DNA of 40,631 nt, taken from positions 1 to 40,631 of the forward strand of contig CAIRCP010000019.1 of assembly GCA_903877095.1 (NCBI GenBank), in the 5' to 3' direction. The notes under the pieces were generated by a model. That model saw nothing but the letters and a program-made list of their open reading frames with translations, searched no databases and was not told where the DNA came from. The translations under genes and the position numbers were made by a program. The stretch is from an uncultured Actinomycetes bacterium. Lineage in GTDB: Bacteria; Actinomycetota; Actinomycetes; Mycobacteriales; Mycobacteriaceae. This document shows positions 1-9,106 of the stretch, piece by piece. Each line of letters starts with the position of its first letter. Within the stretch, counting starts at the first letter, position 1.

Positions 1-1537
1 ATACGCCACCGCCAACGGCACGGCGACCGCGGGCAGCGATTACACCGCGAACTCGGGCACCCTCACCTTCGCCGCGGGCGTGACCTCCCAGACCCTCAAC
101 GTGGCGGTGACCGGTGATACCACCGTCGAGCCGACCGAGACGTTCACCGTGACGTTGTCGACCCCGTCGGGGGCCACTCTGGGCACCGCGACGGCGACCG
201 GCACCATCACCAACGACGACACCACGTCAACCCTGCCGATCGCCTCGCAGGGCAAGGTGCTGGAGGCGTACTTCCCGGAATGGGGCATCTATGGCCGCAA
301 CTTCCAGGTTGCCGATGTGCCGGCCGACAAGCTGACGCATCTGATCTATGCGTTCGCCGATCTGACGCCGGCTGGTGACGTGGTGCTGTACGACAAATAC
401 GCTGCGGTCGAGAAGCGCTTCGCTGCCGGCGAGACAGTCTCCGGTGAGGCCGACTTGTATTACTACCCGCCGGAGGACCCCCGGTCGACGCAGACCATCT
501 GGGGCAACTTCAACCAGATCGCCGAACTGAAGAAGAAGTATCCGCACCTGCGGGTCAACATCGCGGTCGGTGGCTGGACCCTGTCGAAGAACTTCAGCAC
601 GGTCGCGTCGACAGCTGCGGGACGGGAGCACATGGCCGACTCGGTCGTGTCCTTCCTCACCACCTATCCGATGTTCGACGGCGTCGACTTCGACTGGGAG
701 TATCCCGGTGGCGGCGGTCTGGACGGAAACAGCTCCAGCCCCAACGACGGCGCGAACTACGCCGAGCTGTTGAAGGTGGTCCGGACCAAGCTGGACGCCC
801 TCGGGCAAAAGACCGGCCGCTACTACGAGATAACGGTCGCCTCTCCGGCGGGCTCCGACAAGATCGCCAATTACAACGTGGCCGGCTTGGCGCCTTACGT
901 CGACCGTTTCAACGTGATGGCCTACGACTTCCACGGCACCTGGGAGAAGTCCACCGGCCATCAGTCCGCCTTCACCGGCGATCCCAACGGCTACGACGTG
1001 CAGACAGCGGTGAACCTCTATCTCAAGGCCGGGGTGACGCCGAGCAAGATCGTTCTCGGGGCCCCGTTGTACACCCGCGGGTGGAGTGGTGTCGCAGACG
1101 GCGGCGACGGCGGTTATGCCGAAGTCGCCAGCGGTGCCGCCCCAGGTACCTTCGAGGCCGGTTCCTACGACTACAAGGATCTGCTGAAACAGCTGCAGGA
1201 CCCGTCCAAGGGCTGGGTGCTCTACTGGGACGACAAGGCCCAGGCTGCGTACCTGTACAACGCGGCGCAGAAGATCTTCAGCTCCTTCGAGACTCCGACC
1301 TCGATCGCGCAGAAGTCGGAGTGGGCGCAAGCGATGGGTCTGGGTGGAATGATGTTCTGGGACATCACCAATGACGCAGTTGACTCACCGGAGAGTCTGG
1401 TCAAGGCGGCCTACGATTCCTGGGTCATCCACGACAGCATGGCCACGATTCACAACCGGTCAACGCTGATCGGCGAGCGGATCATCGGCGGCGACGGTAT
1501 GATTACGCCGCTGCCGGCGACCTCGACGCTGGCGTAG
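1..1537 (+). CDS. Calx-beta / GH18 chitinase, 5' end outside window
   Basis: The frame is open from base 2, so the N-terminus lies outside the window; the GTG at 80 is internal. The first ~75 residues ([12 protein letters not shown], then [14 protein letters not shown] and ending ITNDD) are the C-terminal part of a Calx-beta domain, an extracellular beta-sandwich. A glycoside hydrolase family 18 domain follows: VGGW strand, the catalytic signature [14 protein letters not shown] (DxxDxDxE, with Glu as the acid) and [10 protein letters not shown]. In this family the enzyme cleaves beta-1,4-GlcNAc polymers such as chitin with substrate-assisted retention. The repeat domain suggests a secreted, possibly multidomain protein; any signal peptide is off the edge. 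About 40 residues follow the GH18 barrel with no recognised domain. The gene ends just before a strong hairpin. Substrate is inferred from family only. Confidence 0.9.
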   Translation, partial: YATANGTATAGSDYTANSGTLTFAAGVTSQTLNVAVTGDTTVEPTETFTVTLSTPSGATLGTATATGTITNDDTTSTLPIASQGKVLEAYFPEWGIYGRNFQVADVPADKLTHLIYAFADLTPAGDVVLYDKYAAVEKRFAAGETVSGEADLYYYPPEDPRSTQTIWGNFNQIAELKKKYPHLRVNIAVGGWTLSKNFSTVASTAAGREHMADSVVSFLTTYPMFDGVDFDWEYPGGGGLDGNSSSPNDGANYAELLKVVRTKLDALGQKTGRYYEITVASPAGSDKIANYNVAGLAPYVDRFNVMAYDFHGTWEKSTGHQSAFTGDPNGYDVQTAVNLYLKAGVTPSKIVLGAPLYTRGWSGVADGGDGGYAEVASGAAPGTFEAGSYDYKDLLKQLQDPSKGWVLYWDDKAQAAYLYNAAQKIFSSFETPTSIAQKSEWAQAMGLGGMMFWDITNDAVDSPESLVKAAYDSWVIHDSMATIHNRSTLIGERIIGGDGMITPLPATSTLA

Positions 1538-1542
1538 TCGCC

Positions 1543-1591
1543 CCCGTCGGGTCTGGACACCGTGACAAATGGTGATTCCAGACCCGACGGG
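1543..1591. terminator. Bidirectional terminator hairpin between convergent genes
   Basis: A perfect 15-bp inverted repeat (1543-1557 with 1577-1591) encloses a 19-nt loop that can itself pair CACC with GGTG. It sits 5 nt after the chitinase stop and about 100 nt beyond the stop of the convergent sigma factor gene. No U-tract follows, as is usual for mycobacterial intrinsic terminators. The remaining bases to 1694 show no gene. Confidence 0.75.
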
Positions 1592-1694
1592 CCACGGTGG
1601 CCCGTGTGTACGGCCTCACCCTGTTCCCCTCCCCCGACGGCAAAGCGGGCCGGATGATCATCGCTCCGCGACGGCGACCCCGCTACCCGATGCG

Positions 1695-2654
1695 TCAGCT
1701 CGCGTAGGAGCGGAGTTTCTCTGCCCGCTCGCCGTGGCGGAGCTTGATCAAGACCTCGCGCTCGATCTGGCGCACCCGTTCGCGGGACAGATTGAACAGC
1801 TTGCCGATCTGGTCGAGAGTGCGGGGCTGGCCGTCCTCGAGGCCGAACCGCAGCCTGATCACCTGCTGCTCGCGATCGTCGAGGCTGGTCAGCACGTGCC
1901 GGATGTCGGTATTCATCATCTCGGTGATCACCGTGTTCTCCGCGGACATCGCCTGGGAATCCTCGATGAAATCGCCCAGGAGGGCATCCCCATCGGTGCC
2001 GACCGGCATGTCCAGGCTCACCGGATCGCGGCTGTGCCCCAGCAGGTCGTTGATGGTGTGAACCGCGATGCCCGACTCCTCGGCGAGTTCCTCGTCGGTA
2101 GCGTCCCGGCCGAGGCGCTGGTGCAGTTCCCGCTTGATCCGGGCCAGCTTGTTGACCTGTTCCACCAGATGCACGGGCAGTCGGATGGTGCGGTTCTGGT
2201 CGGCCATCCCGCGGGTGATCGCCTGACGGATCCACCACGTGGCGTAGGTGGAGAACTTGAATCCTTTGGCATAGTCGAACTTCTCCACCGCCCGGATCAG
2301 CCCGAGGTTGCCCTCCTGGATGAGGTCCAGTAGTGGCATCCCCCGCCCCGCGTGGCGCTTGGCCAGGGAGACCACCAGTCGCAGGTTGGCCTCGAGCAGG
2401 TGCCGACGGGCAGCCTGCCCGTCACGGACGACGACGGCCAGATCGCTTTTCCGGCTGTCGCTCAGGCGCTTCCGCGTCTCCAGCAGGTGCTGGGCATAGA
2501 GGCCGGTCTCGATGCGCTTTGCCAACTCCACCTCACCCTCGGCGGTCAGCAGCGCGGTCTTACCGATCCCGTTGAGATACACCCGCACCAAGTCGGCGGC
2601 GGGACTCTGGGCGTCCAGATCACTGTCAACCCCGGGAATGGTGGCGTTGTCCAT
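1695..2654 (-). CDS. sigB: Group 2 sigma-70 factor, SigB-like
   Basis: Encodes 319 aa that follow mycobacterial SigB nearly throughout: region 1.2 ([16 protein letters not shown], ~17-35), region 2 with the -10-binding helix ([20 protein letters not shown], ~125-145), region 3, region 4 helix-turn-helix ([20 protein letters not shown]) and the SigB-like end RSYAS. It directs RNA polymerase to alternative housekeeping/stress promoters. ATG at 2654 has GGAGG at 2660-2664, 5 nt upstream. The neighbourhood (chitinase, PP2C phosphatase) differs from the classical sigB-ideR locus known from M. tuberculosis, so this may be a second, paralogous copy; I cannot see the rest of the genome. It follows a phosphatase gene on the same strand, but a hairpin and an ECF-type promoter between them suggest its own transcription unit. 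Confidence 0.9.
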   Translation of the reverse strand: MDNATIPGVDSDLDAQSPAADLVRVYLNGIGKTALLTAEGEVELAKRIETGLYAQHLLETRKRLSDSRKSDLAVVVRDGQAARRHLLEANLRLVVSLAKRHAGRGMPLLDLIQEGNLGLIRAVEKFDYAKGFKFSTYATWWIRQAITRGMADQNRTIRLPVHLVEQVNKLARIKRELHQRLGRDATDEELAEESGIAVHTINDLLGHSRDPVSLDMPVGTDGDALLGDFIEDSQAMSAENTVITEMMNTDIRHVLTSLDDREQQVIRLRFGLEDGQPRTLDQIGKLFNLSRERVRQIEREVLIKLRHGERAEKLRSYAS

Positions 2655-2690
2655 GGGTGCCTCCAGATCGGCTCAAACTGTCAAACCGTG

Positions 2691-2719
2691 CAACGAAGTG
2701 CAGGGGGCGGGAGTTCCCC
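2691..2719 (-). promoter_or_regulatory. ECF (SigE/SigH-type) promoter of the sigB-like gene
   Basis: On the minus strand GGGGAAC (2719-2713) and CGTTG (2695-2691) are separated by 17 nt. This matches the GGAAC/CGTT pattern known for mycobacterial SigE/SigH promoters, which also drive sigB in M. tuberculosis. A start site near 2684 would leave a ~30-nt leader containing the GGAGG ribosome site. Confidence 0.55.
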
Positions 2720-2741
2720 AGACAGGGTGATCGCACACCGT

Positions 2742-2765
2742 CCAAACTGGGCAAACCCCGTTTGG
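2742..2765 (-). terminator. Hairpin after the PP2C phosphatase gene
   Basis: A 10-position stem (CCAAACTGGG with CCCCGTTTGG, one mismatch) closes on a 4-nt CAAA loop, beginning 10 nt beyond the phosphatase stop and lying upstream of the sigB-like promoter. No U-tract. It probably separates the two same-strand genes. Confidence 0.55.
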
Positions 2766-2775
2766 CGTTTGGGGG

Positions 2776-4695
2776 TCAGTCGAATTTCAACTGAATCAGT
2801 GAGCAGTCGTCCTCGAAGACGCCCGACGGTGTGAGTGCTCGGAGTTGGTCGACGAGGTCATCGAGTGTCCAGTCCGGTGATTGGGCCAGCCGGGCCGTCA
2901 GGTTCGCGAAATCCGCCCAGGACAGCTGCTCGTTGTCGTCGAGGGTGATCTCACTGGCGCCGTCGCTGCAGATCAGGATCTGGCACCCGTGCGGTACCGA
3001 GAAGGTATCCGAGATGTACACGGTGTCCTCGAACACCCCGACGGGTACCGCTTGTGTGGACAATTCGGTTGTTGCGACGGCTGTTTCGCCCGCGTAGGTG
3101 TAGGCGAACGCGGGCGGCATGCCCGCGCTGGCGTAGCGAAGCGTGCGGCTGGACATCTCGTAGACGCCGTACCAGATGGTGAAGTAGTGGTCCTTCTGTA
3201 GATCCATCTGGAACAGGCGGTTGAGTTCCGTCAGGAGCGCCTCGGGTGCCAGCAGCGTCTCGGTGGTCAGCGTGCCGGAGCGCAGCAGGTTGTGTATAGA
3301 GACGGCAAGTAGCGCGGGTTCGATGCCGTGTCCGGAAACGTCGATCAGTTTGACGAAAAAGTGGTCTTCGTCGATCCAGTGGTAGTTGAAACAGTCACCG
3401 CCCAGCGCCCGGGACGGCAGATAGCGCGACGACACGACGACGGGCCCGTCAAGTCCCTGCGGCATGATCGACGACATATAGGCGGAGGCAGTGTCGAGTT
3501 CGGCCTTCATCAGGTCGGTCTTCTGTTGGAGTTGTTGAGCCAGAACGCGATTGCGTTCGTCGGCTTGCACCCGGGCGGTGATGTCGGCGATCTGGGCGAT
3601 GAGGTTCTCCACCTGGCCGTCCTCGTCGCGGATACAACTCACCGCAAGGTCCCCCCAGATTCGATGACCATCGGCATGGAGGTACTCCTTGACCCCCCGG
3701 TAGGCGTCGATGCGGCCTTCCAGCACGTCGTTGAAGTTGCGCAGGTGTGCTTGTAGATAGGCCGGCGCGGTCACCTCTTGCCAGGTCTTCTGCATCAAGG
3801 TTTCGGCGTCGTAGCCGAACAACTGACACAGCGCGTCATTGACCTCCTCGAAGCGACCATCCGGAGCGACCAAGCACATGCCGATCGCGGCGTGGCTCAT
3901 CGACCGGCGGAAGCGCTCATCGGCTTTAGCCTGTTGCCTGCGCGCCTCCTGCGCCGCGTGCAGCTCTTCGACGATCACGATGGACTCGCCCGCAACGATC
4001 TTGCCGGCGACATCAGCGAGGCGTTCACCGGTGTTTCGGGCATGCGCCCTCAACAAGTCAGACGCGCGGTCCATGTCGATCTTGCCGCGTTCGGCCAGTA
4101 TCCCCTGGGCCTGTTCGATGACGACCCGACTGGTCAGCGCCGTCTGCAACTGTCTGGTCACCGCCTCGGCGCGGGCCAACACCCGGTGGCCTCCGATGCC
4201 GATCACCGCCAAGTCAGCCAGCGCCTGCCCGACCGCGATCTCCTCAGACGACAGGACCTGACCTTCCCGGCAGAACAGGTTCAGCGACCCGAACCGTTCC
4301 TCGCGTAGCCGCATCGGCAGCGAATACACCGACCCGAACCCGAACTCCCGGGCCTGCCCGGAGAAGCCCGGCCAGCGCGCAGAATCGGCGTTCAGGTCAT
4401 CCACGATGACTTGCTCACCGCTGGTGTAGGCCAGCAGACACGGCCCGACATTGTTGTCCACCTGAAGCAGTTCCAACAGGCGGGCATGCTCACTGCTGGC
4501 CGCAAACACACTCAACTTGGCGTTCTCGTCACCGAGCAACATCCCGGCGGCGGCAATCGGCAGCAGTTCCATCAAGCGGTCAATCAACTGCTCCGCTAGT
4601 TCCACCACGTCGTAGTCATCGACCAACGTGTCCGCGAATTCGATGAACACATCTGCCCACTGCGCGATACCGGCCCCACCCGCTTCCGAACCCAC
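2776..4695 (-). CDS. GAF-ANTAR-PAS-PP2C (SpoIIE-type) serine phosphatase
   Basis: A 639-aa soluble multi-sensor protein. Residues ~25-175 form a GAF domain; ~182-240 an ANTAR RNA-binding helical domain (VVIEQAQGILAERGKIDMDRA); ~262-378 a PAS domain (AIGMCLVAPDGRFEEVNDAL); ~415-638 a SpoIIE/RsbU-like PP2C domain with metal motifs LGGD (432-434), DVSGHG (452-456), CSDGASE and the terminal DD. Family knowledge: such phosphatases dephosphorylate anti-anti-sigma (STAS) proteins in partner-switching stress pathways; no STAS or RsbW-like gene is in the window. Start is the GTG at 4695, with an AGGGG directly upstream and a possible -10 TAGTCT at 4713-4708. It is divergent from the PTS gene (101-bp gap). 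The target protein and the GAF/PAS ligands are unknown. Confidence 0.88.
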   Translation of the reverse strand: MGSEAGGAGIAQWADVFIEFADTLVDDYDVVELAEQLIDRLMELLPIAAAGMLLGDENAKLSVFAASSEHARLLELLQVDNNVGPCLLAYTSGEQVIVDDLNADSARWPGFSGQAREFGFGSVYSLPMRLREERFGSLNLFCREGQVLSSEEIAVGQALADLAVIGIGGHRVLARAEAVTRQLQTALTSRVVIEQAQGILAERGKIDMDRASDLLRAHARNTGERLADVAGKIVAGESIVIVEELHAAQEARRQQAKADERFRRSMSHAAIGMCLVAPDGRFEEVNDALCQLFGYDAETLMQKTWQEVTAPAYLQAHLRNFNDVLEGRIDAYRGVKEYLHADGHRIWGDLAVSCIRDEDGQVENLIAQIADITARVQADERNRVLAQQLQQKTDLMKAELDTASAYMSSIMPQGLDGPVVVSSRYLPSRALGGDCFNYHWIDEDHFFVKLIDVSGHGIEPALLAVSIHNLLRSGTLTTETLLAPEALLTELNRLFQMDLQKDHYFTIWYGVYEMSSRTLRYASAGMPPAFAYTYAGETAVATTELSTQAVPVGVFEDTVYISDTFSVPHGCQILICSDGASEITLDDNEQLSWADFANLTARLAQSPDWTLDDLVDQLRALTPSGVFEDDCSLIQLKFD

Positions 4696-4796
4696 CCCTG
4701 TCGCTGCAGACTAACACCGCAGGCCGCCGAGAGCCGCTGCGTACGCTTTCGTCCTTTTCCTCCCTGTTAGCCCGGACGCAGCTAGCGTTTGGGGCC

Positions 4797-6755
4797 GTGC
4801 GTTACGTAGCTATCACCGCGTGCCCGACGGGCATCGCCCACACGTATATGGCGGCAGAAAAACTGGAGATGGCCGCCGCCGAGGCCGGCCACGAGATCAA
4901 AGTCGAGACCCAGGGCTCGATCGGCGCGGAGAACGTATTGACCGCCGCGGACATCGCTGCGGCCGACGCGGTCATCATCGCGGCCGACAAGAACGTCGAA
5001 CTCGACCGCTTCGCCGGCAAGAGAGTACTCAAAGTGGGCGTCGCCGACGGCGTCCACAAACCCGCCGAACTGCTTAACCGCGCGATCAACGCGCCAGTTC
5101 AGCAGGGAACCGCGGCCGTCGTGACGGACGAGAAGGGCGGCCTGGGACAGACTCTCTACCGGGCCCTGATGGCCGGCGTCTCGCCGATGATTCCCTTCGT
5201 GGTCGTCGGTGGACTTCTCATCGCCGTCAGCCTGTCGCTCGGCGGCACCCCGGACCCCTCCGGCGGCCTGGTCGTGCCCGAGGGCAGCTTCTGGGGGAAG
5301 ATGCTGGAAATCGGCTCCATCGCCTTCAAGTTGATGATCCCGATTCTGGCCGGTTTCATCGCGATGTCGATCGCCGACCGGCCCGGGCTGGTCCCCGGCA
5401 TGATCACCGGCATCGTGGCCAACACCGGAACGCTCTACGGTTCAGAGGCGGGCTCAGGATTCCTCGGCGCGATTGTGGCCGGGTTCCTGGCCGGGTATGT
5501 CACCTTGGCGATCAAGCGGGTGAAAGTACCCAAGTTCATGGCCGGCATCATGCCGATCATCGTCATCCCGATGTTCGCGACAGTTATCTCCTCCCTGGCC
5601 TTCATCTACGTCCTGGGTGCGCCCATCGCGGGCTTGTTCACGGGTCTGACGAACTGGCTGTCGGGTCTGACGGGCGCTAACGCCGTCGTGCTGGGCGTCA
5701 TCCTGGGCCTGATGATCGCCTTCGACATGGGCGGTCCGGTGAACAAGGTCGCGTTCCTGTTCGGTGTCGGATTGATCGCCACCGGCCAGACCGCGCCGAT
5801 GGGCATGATCGGCGCCGCGATCGCCGCCCCGCCGATCGGTCAGGGTCTGGCCACCGTGCTGCGCCGCAAGCTGTACAACGAGTCCGAGCATGAGATGGGC
5901 TTGGCCGCGATGTTCATGGGCTTCTTCGGAATCACCGAGGGCGCCATACCCTTCGCCGCCGCCGATCCTGCCCGAGTCATCCCGGCCAACATGGTCGGTG
6001 GCGCGGTCGCCGGTGCCACCGCCGCTCTTTTCGGTGCGACCAACTCCGTTCCGCACGGCGGCGGCATCGTCGCTCTGCTGGGTGCGGTGCACGGCGTTCC
6101 CGGCTACCTGATTGCGATCATCCTGGGTTCGGTGGTGACGGCGCTGCTGACCGTCGGCCTGAAGGCGCGCCACCAGGCGACGCCGCTGGGCGCCGCTGAG
6201 GAGGCGGTGCGGGACCAGTCCGAGCAGGCCACCGGATCCGGCGCCGCCACCGCCGTGGCCGCCGGCGGGGTCGCCACCGCCGTGGCCACCGCCCCGGCCA
6301 AAGTCGGTCTCGCCCAGTACATCACCCCAGAAACGGTCGCAGTCGATCTCATCTCGACCGACCGGGACGCCGCCATCGCCGAGCTGGTCGACATCGCCGC
6401 ACGAACGGGCCGGGTCAGCGACCCGGCCGCCGTGGTCGCCAGCGCGCTGGCCCGTGAGGCGTTTGTCAGCACCGGCCTCGGCGACGGGATCGCGATTCCC
6501 CACGCCAAGACCGATGCGGTTTCCGAGCCGGTCGTGGTGTACGCCCGTTCCCGGGCGGGCATTGACTGGGGCAGCCGCGACGGCAAACCCGCAACGGAGC
6601 TGTTCCTGATCGCGGTGCCCGAGGAGGCCGCCGGCGACGCTCACCTGACCATCCTGGGCGCCTTGTCCCGCAAGCTGGTCAACCCGCAGTTCCGCTCCGA
6701 GCTGTCCGCCGCCGGACCGGCCCGGGCCTATGAACTGCTTTCCACCGTCCAGTAA
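4797..6755 (+). CDS. fruA: Fructose-type PTS permease, EIIB-EIIC-EIIA fusion
   Basis: A 652-aa fused sugar permease. Residues 1-~98 are a fructose-family EIIB domain with phospho-cysteine C9 in ITACPTGIAHTYMAAEKL; ~118-460 are the membrane EIIC channel (AFDMGGPVNKVAF, FFGITEGAIPFA); an Ala/Thr-rich linker leads to EIIA (~505-650) with phospho-histidine H569 in GIAIPHAK. By family it imports and phosphorylates fructose using HPr-phosphate. GTG at 4797 is chosen because EIIB proteins begin at this point; GGGG lies directly upstream, and a TAGCGT box (4783-4788) 8 nt before the start could give an almost leaderless mRNA. The usual companions (ptsI, ptsH, fruK, fruR) are not next to it; neighbours are a phosphatase and an unrelated unknown gene. 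Confidence 0.93.
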   Translation: MRYVAITACPTGIAHTYMAAEKLEMAAAEAGHEIKVETQGSIGAENVLTAADIAAADAVIIAADKNVELDRFAGKRVLKVGVADGVHKPAELLNRAINAPVQQGTAAVVTDEKGGLGQTLYRALMAGVSPMIPFVVVGGLLIAVSLSLGGTPDPSGGLVVPEGSFWGKMLEIGSIAFKLMIPILAGFIAMSIADRPGLVPGMITGIVANTGTLYGSEAGSGFLGAIVAGFLAGYVTLAIKRVKVPKFMAGIMPIIVIPMFATVISSLAFIYVLGAPIAGLFTGLTNWLSGLTGANAVVLGVILGLMIAFDMGGPVNKVAFLFGVGLIATGQTAPMGMIGAAIAAPPIGQGLATVLRRKLYNESEHEMGLAAMFMGFFGITEGAIPFAAADPARVIPANMVGGAVAGATAALFGATNSVPHGGGIVALLGAVHGVPGYLIAIILGSVVTALLTVGLKARHQATPLGAAEEAVRDQSEQATGSGAATAVAAGGVATAVATAPAKVGLAQYITPETVAVDLISTDRDAAIAELVDIAARTGRVSDPAAVVASALAREAFVSTGLGDGIAIPHAKTDAVSEPVVVYARSRAGIDWGSRDGKPATELFLIAVPEEAAGDAHLTILGALSRKLVNPQFRSELSAAGPARAYELLSTVQ

Positions 6756-6768
6756 CCGTTCGGGTCGC

Positions 6769-7179
6769 TCAATCGGGCCAGACGTTGAGGTCTTCGGCGA
6801 GACGCGCGAGGACTGCTTCGTGGGAAACCCCGGTCCGGATGGCCAGGTAATCAACGAGTTCTTTCGCAACGGCGGTCATTTCGCGCATGTGCCTGATGAC
6901 CGTGGTGTTGGTGGCGTCAGCGACGAGATCTGTTAGAGAGTCCTCGTCCTGATCGCCATGCGTATCAACGCTGAACTCCAGCAACCGTCGGGCGACAACC
7001 GTCATGCCACTGACCAGACCGAGCAACTTGACCCCGATTTCGGCGTCGCCGTCCGCGTCTCCGAGGATCTTGCGCAGTACCACTGTTCTGAAATTCGGGT
7101 CGTCGTCGTCATGGCTGGCCGTGAGGAACGCGACCGCATCCAAGACATCGGCGTTGGTCTCGTCGGGATCATTACTCAT
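6769..7179 (-). CDS. Small acidic protein of unknown function
   Basis: Encodes 136 aa beginning MSNDPDETNADVLDAVAFL. It is acidic, predicted soluble and largely helical, without signal peptide, membrane segment or motif that I recognise. The open frame extends to 7425, but the upstream part is low-quality (Arg/Cys-rich), overlaps the promoter and remnant gene on the other strand, and the ATG at 7179 begins the protein-like sequence. No clear Shine-Dalgarno precedes it. It converges on the PTS gene with a 13-bp gap. Function unknown; I see no basis for a guess. Confidence 0.65.
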   Translation of the reverse strand: MSNDPDETNADVLDAVAFLTASHDDDDPNFRTVVLRKILGDADGDAEIGVKLLGLVSGMTVVARRLLEFSVDTHGDQDEDSLTDLVADATNTTVIRHMREMTAVAKELVDYLAIRTGVSHEAVLARLAEDLNVWPD

Positions 7180-7224
7180 GGCGGGGATTCTTACATGAGG
7201 ACAGGTCCAGGAGAGCAGGCCCGC

Positions 7225-7230
7225 TACGGT
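7225..7230 (+). promoter_or_regulatory. -10 box for a leaderless start
   Basis: TACGGT fits TANNNT and lies exactly 6 nt before the ATG at 7237, the spacing of leaderless mycobacterial promoters. It would drive the nitroreductase remnant and the coupled Lnt-like gene. Confidence 0.4.
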
Positions 7231-7236
7231 GAGGGG

Positions 7237-7445
7237 ATGGCAGAACCCACCGCCGCGGTCGTCCCGGCGCACCCTCCCGAGCCGGTCATGCGCGTGATGA
7301 ACCCGGCACTGCGATACCTGCTGCCGACGCCGCGCAACGCATGATGGGCCTGAAATTCCGCGACCCGCGGGTGCCCACGGTGGGAGAGTTCCGCGACGCA
7401 GTCGAGGACAACAAGCTGATGGCAATCCGATTCACACCGCACTAG
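7237..7445 (+). pseudogene. Internally deleted nitroreductase (DDN/F420-type) remnant
   Basis: Two short frames look like the two ends of one protein. From the ATG at 7237 a 35-codon frame (MAEPTAAVVPAHPPEPVMRV, then MNPALRYLLPTP) resembles the N-terminus of deazaflavin(F420)-dependent nitroreductase-family proteins. It stops at 7344. In another frame, 7341-7445 reads GLKFRDPRVPTVGEFRDAVE then NKLMAIRFTPH, resembling the C-terminus of the same family. The central F420-binding core (about 80-100 residues) is missing, and the junction near 7340 is out of frame. This indicates a deletion with frameshift, leaving no functional enzyme. The C-terminal stop (7443-7445) overlaps the GTG of the next gene by one base, so the remnant may still matter for coupled translation. 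Family assignment is by eye. Confidence 0.55.
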
Positions 7446-9003
7446 TGGGTGGCAGGCGATTGGTCGGGGGCGTGCTCCTCGCGCTGCTGAGTGCAGCCCT
7501 GCTCGTAGTCATCTGGCCGACGTTCGGCAACCTGTGGTGGCTGAGCCTCGTGGCGTTCGTGCCGATGTACGTCGCGCAGTACCGGGTGCTGCCGAGGAGG
7601 TGGAGTGCGCTGGCGGTGGCCATCGCGTTCGGCGCCTACTACTTCGCGCTGTTCCTGCACGCCCGTTCGGTGTTGTCGATCGGCCCGATCATCGGGATCG
7701 GCGTCGGCGCGGCCGTCGTCGGCTTTGGGATCGGAATGTTCCTGCGGCCCTTCGCCGAACGGAGCAACTACCGCTGGTTCGTCGTGCAGCTTCCGCTGAT
7801 CTGGGTGGCCATCGACCTGTTCATCCAGAACAACGAGATCTTCGGCACCTACATGTGGATCGCCTACCGGCTGGCTCCGGTCCCCCAACTGGTGCAGCCG
7901 GTCAGCATCACCGGCACGCCGGCGCTGAGCCTGCTGATCCACGTCGTCAACGCCACGGTGGCACTGGCGGTCATCGCCCTGATCGACCGGCTGCGGCCCG
8001 GACTGGCCACCGTCGCGGTCCCCCGCCGGGTGCTCGCGTGGTCAGTCGCGATTCCCGTTGCGGCCGTGGCACTCTGGGCGGCCGCCAGCCTGCTGATCTT
8101 CCGCGACGTGAGCAACCGGATGGGACCCGACGTGCGCGTGGCGGCGGTTCAGCCCGGGCTGGACAACGCCACTCCGGGCACGCTCATCTCCGCGGGGAAC
8201 GTCACCCCTGGCCGCACCGAGGAGCAGCGCATCACCGACCAGACCGCCCAACTGACGACGATGACGCGCGACGCCGCTGCCAAGGGTGCCAAAGTCGTTG
8301 TGTGGCCGGAGGAGACGCTCAACTACGACCCGCGGGTGACCCACACCGACTGGATCCCCGCCCTGGTCCGCCAGACCGGGGTGTACCTGGCGATGGGCTT
8401 CACCCCGACTCCGCCGACGGCGCCGCACCCAACACCGGCCTGCTGTGGAGCCCGCAGGGCGAGGTGAAGGTGGTCTATTACAAGACCAAGCGGGTGATCG
8501 TCGAGGGTGAGAAGTTCACTCCCGGAACCGTCTACCCGACCGTGGAGACCCCGCAGGGCACCCTCGGCATGATCATCTGTTTCGACATCGACTTCCCCGA
8601 CGGCCCGGCCCGCAAGGTGGCGCGCAACGGGGCCCAGATGATCCTGGCCCCAAGTATCGACTTCGCCTCCGTCGCCGATGTGCGCGCGGCGTCAACGGCG
8701 TTCCGCGCCATCGAGAATCGCGTCGCGATGGTCAAGGCCGACGTCGCGTGGGACTCGGTGATCGTCGCCCCCAACGGCCGGGTGCTGGCCGACACCGCGG
8801 TGCACACCGAACGCGGCGATCAGGCCCTGCTGGTGGCCGACGTCCCCCTGGGCCCGCGCGGGGCACCGTTCACCCGGTTCGGCGGCGTGCCGTTCCAGTG
8901 GCTGACGTATGCGGCGATGCTCGTGCTGATCGGGGCGATGGAGGTGTCCTGGCGGTTGCGCCGGACGGCCAAGCGCGAGGCTGCCGGAGCCGCGGCGGGC
9001 TGA
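7445..9003 (+). pseudogene. Apolipoprotein N-acyltransferase-like protein, frameshifted
   Basis: The 5' part (GTG 7445 to about 8402) encodes an N-terminal block of membrane helices and the first half of a nitrilase fold (VVVWPEETLNY with catalytic Glu); that frame then stops at 8467. The rest continues in the next frame to 9003: VVYYKTKRVIVEGEKFTPG (Lys), LGMIICFDIDFPDGP (catalytic Cys) and a final C-terminal membrane helix. This is the Lnt layout: membrane bundle, carbon-nitrogen hydrolase domain, membrane helix. Adding one C to the C-run at 8403-8406 restores a single ~520-aa protein (MGFTPDSADGAAPNTGLLW across the join). Family role: acylation of lipoprotein N-termini from phospholipid; here only Lnt-like is supportable. 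Either a recent pseudogene or a sequencing error. Confidence 0.75.
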
Positions 9004-9094
9004 CGCACGGGCAGTGCCGCTGATCGTCGGCCACGACGGCGACCCGAAGAAGGCGCTCAGCGAGCGACTCTCGAAGTCTTGGCCGGCAGCGAGT

Positions 9095-9100
9095 TACGAT
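9095..9100 (+). promoter_or_regulatory. -10 box for a leaderless start
   Basis: TACGAT lies exactly 6 nt before the GTG at 9107. It decides the start of the hydrolase gene against the upstream in-frame GTG at 9014. Confidence 0.5.
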
Positions 9101-9106
9101 GCCGCC

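Noticed and set aside
227..1330. 367-codon open frame antisense to the chitinase
   Set aside because: It is a shadow of high-GC codon use; Val/Arg/Gly-rich without domains, opposite a clear GH18 enzyme.
5454..6869. 471-codon open frame antisense to the PTS gene
   Set aside because: Low-complexity Gly/His/Asp/Gln composition with no family resemblance; opposite conserved EIIC/EIIA.
8399..8440. Programmed ribosomal frameshift in the Lnt-like gene
   Set aside because: No convincing slippery heptamer or downstream structure seen; a lost C in a C-run is simpler.
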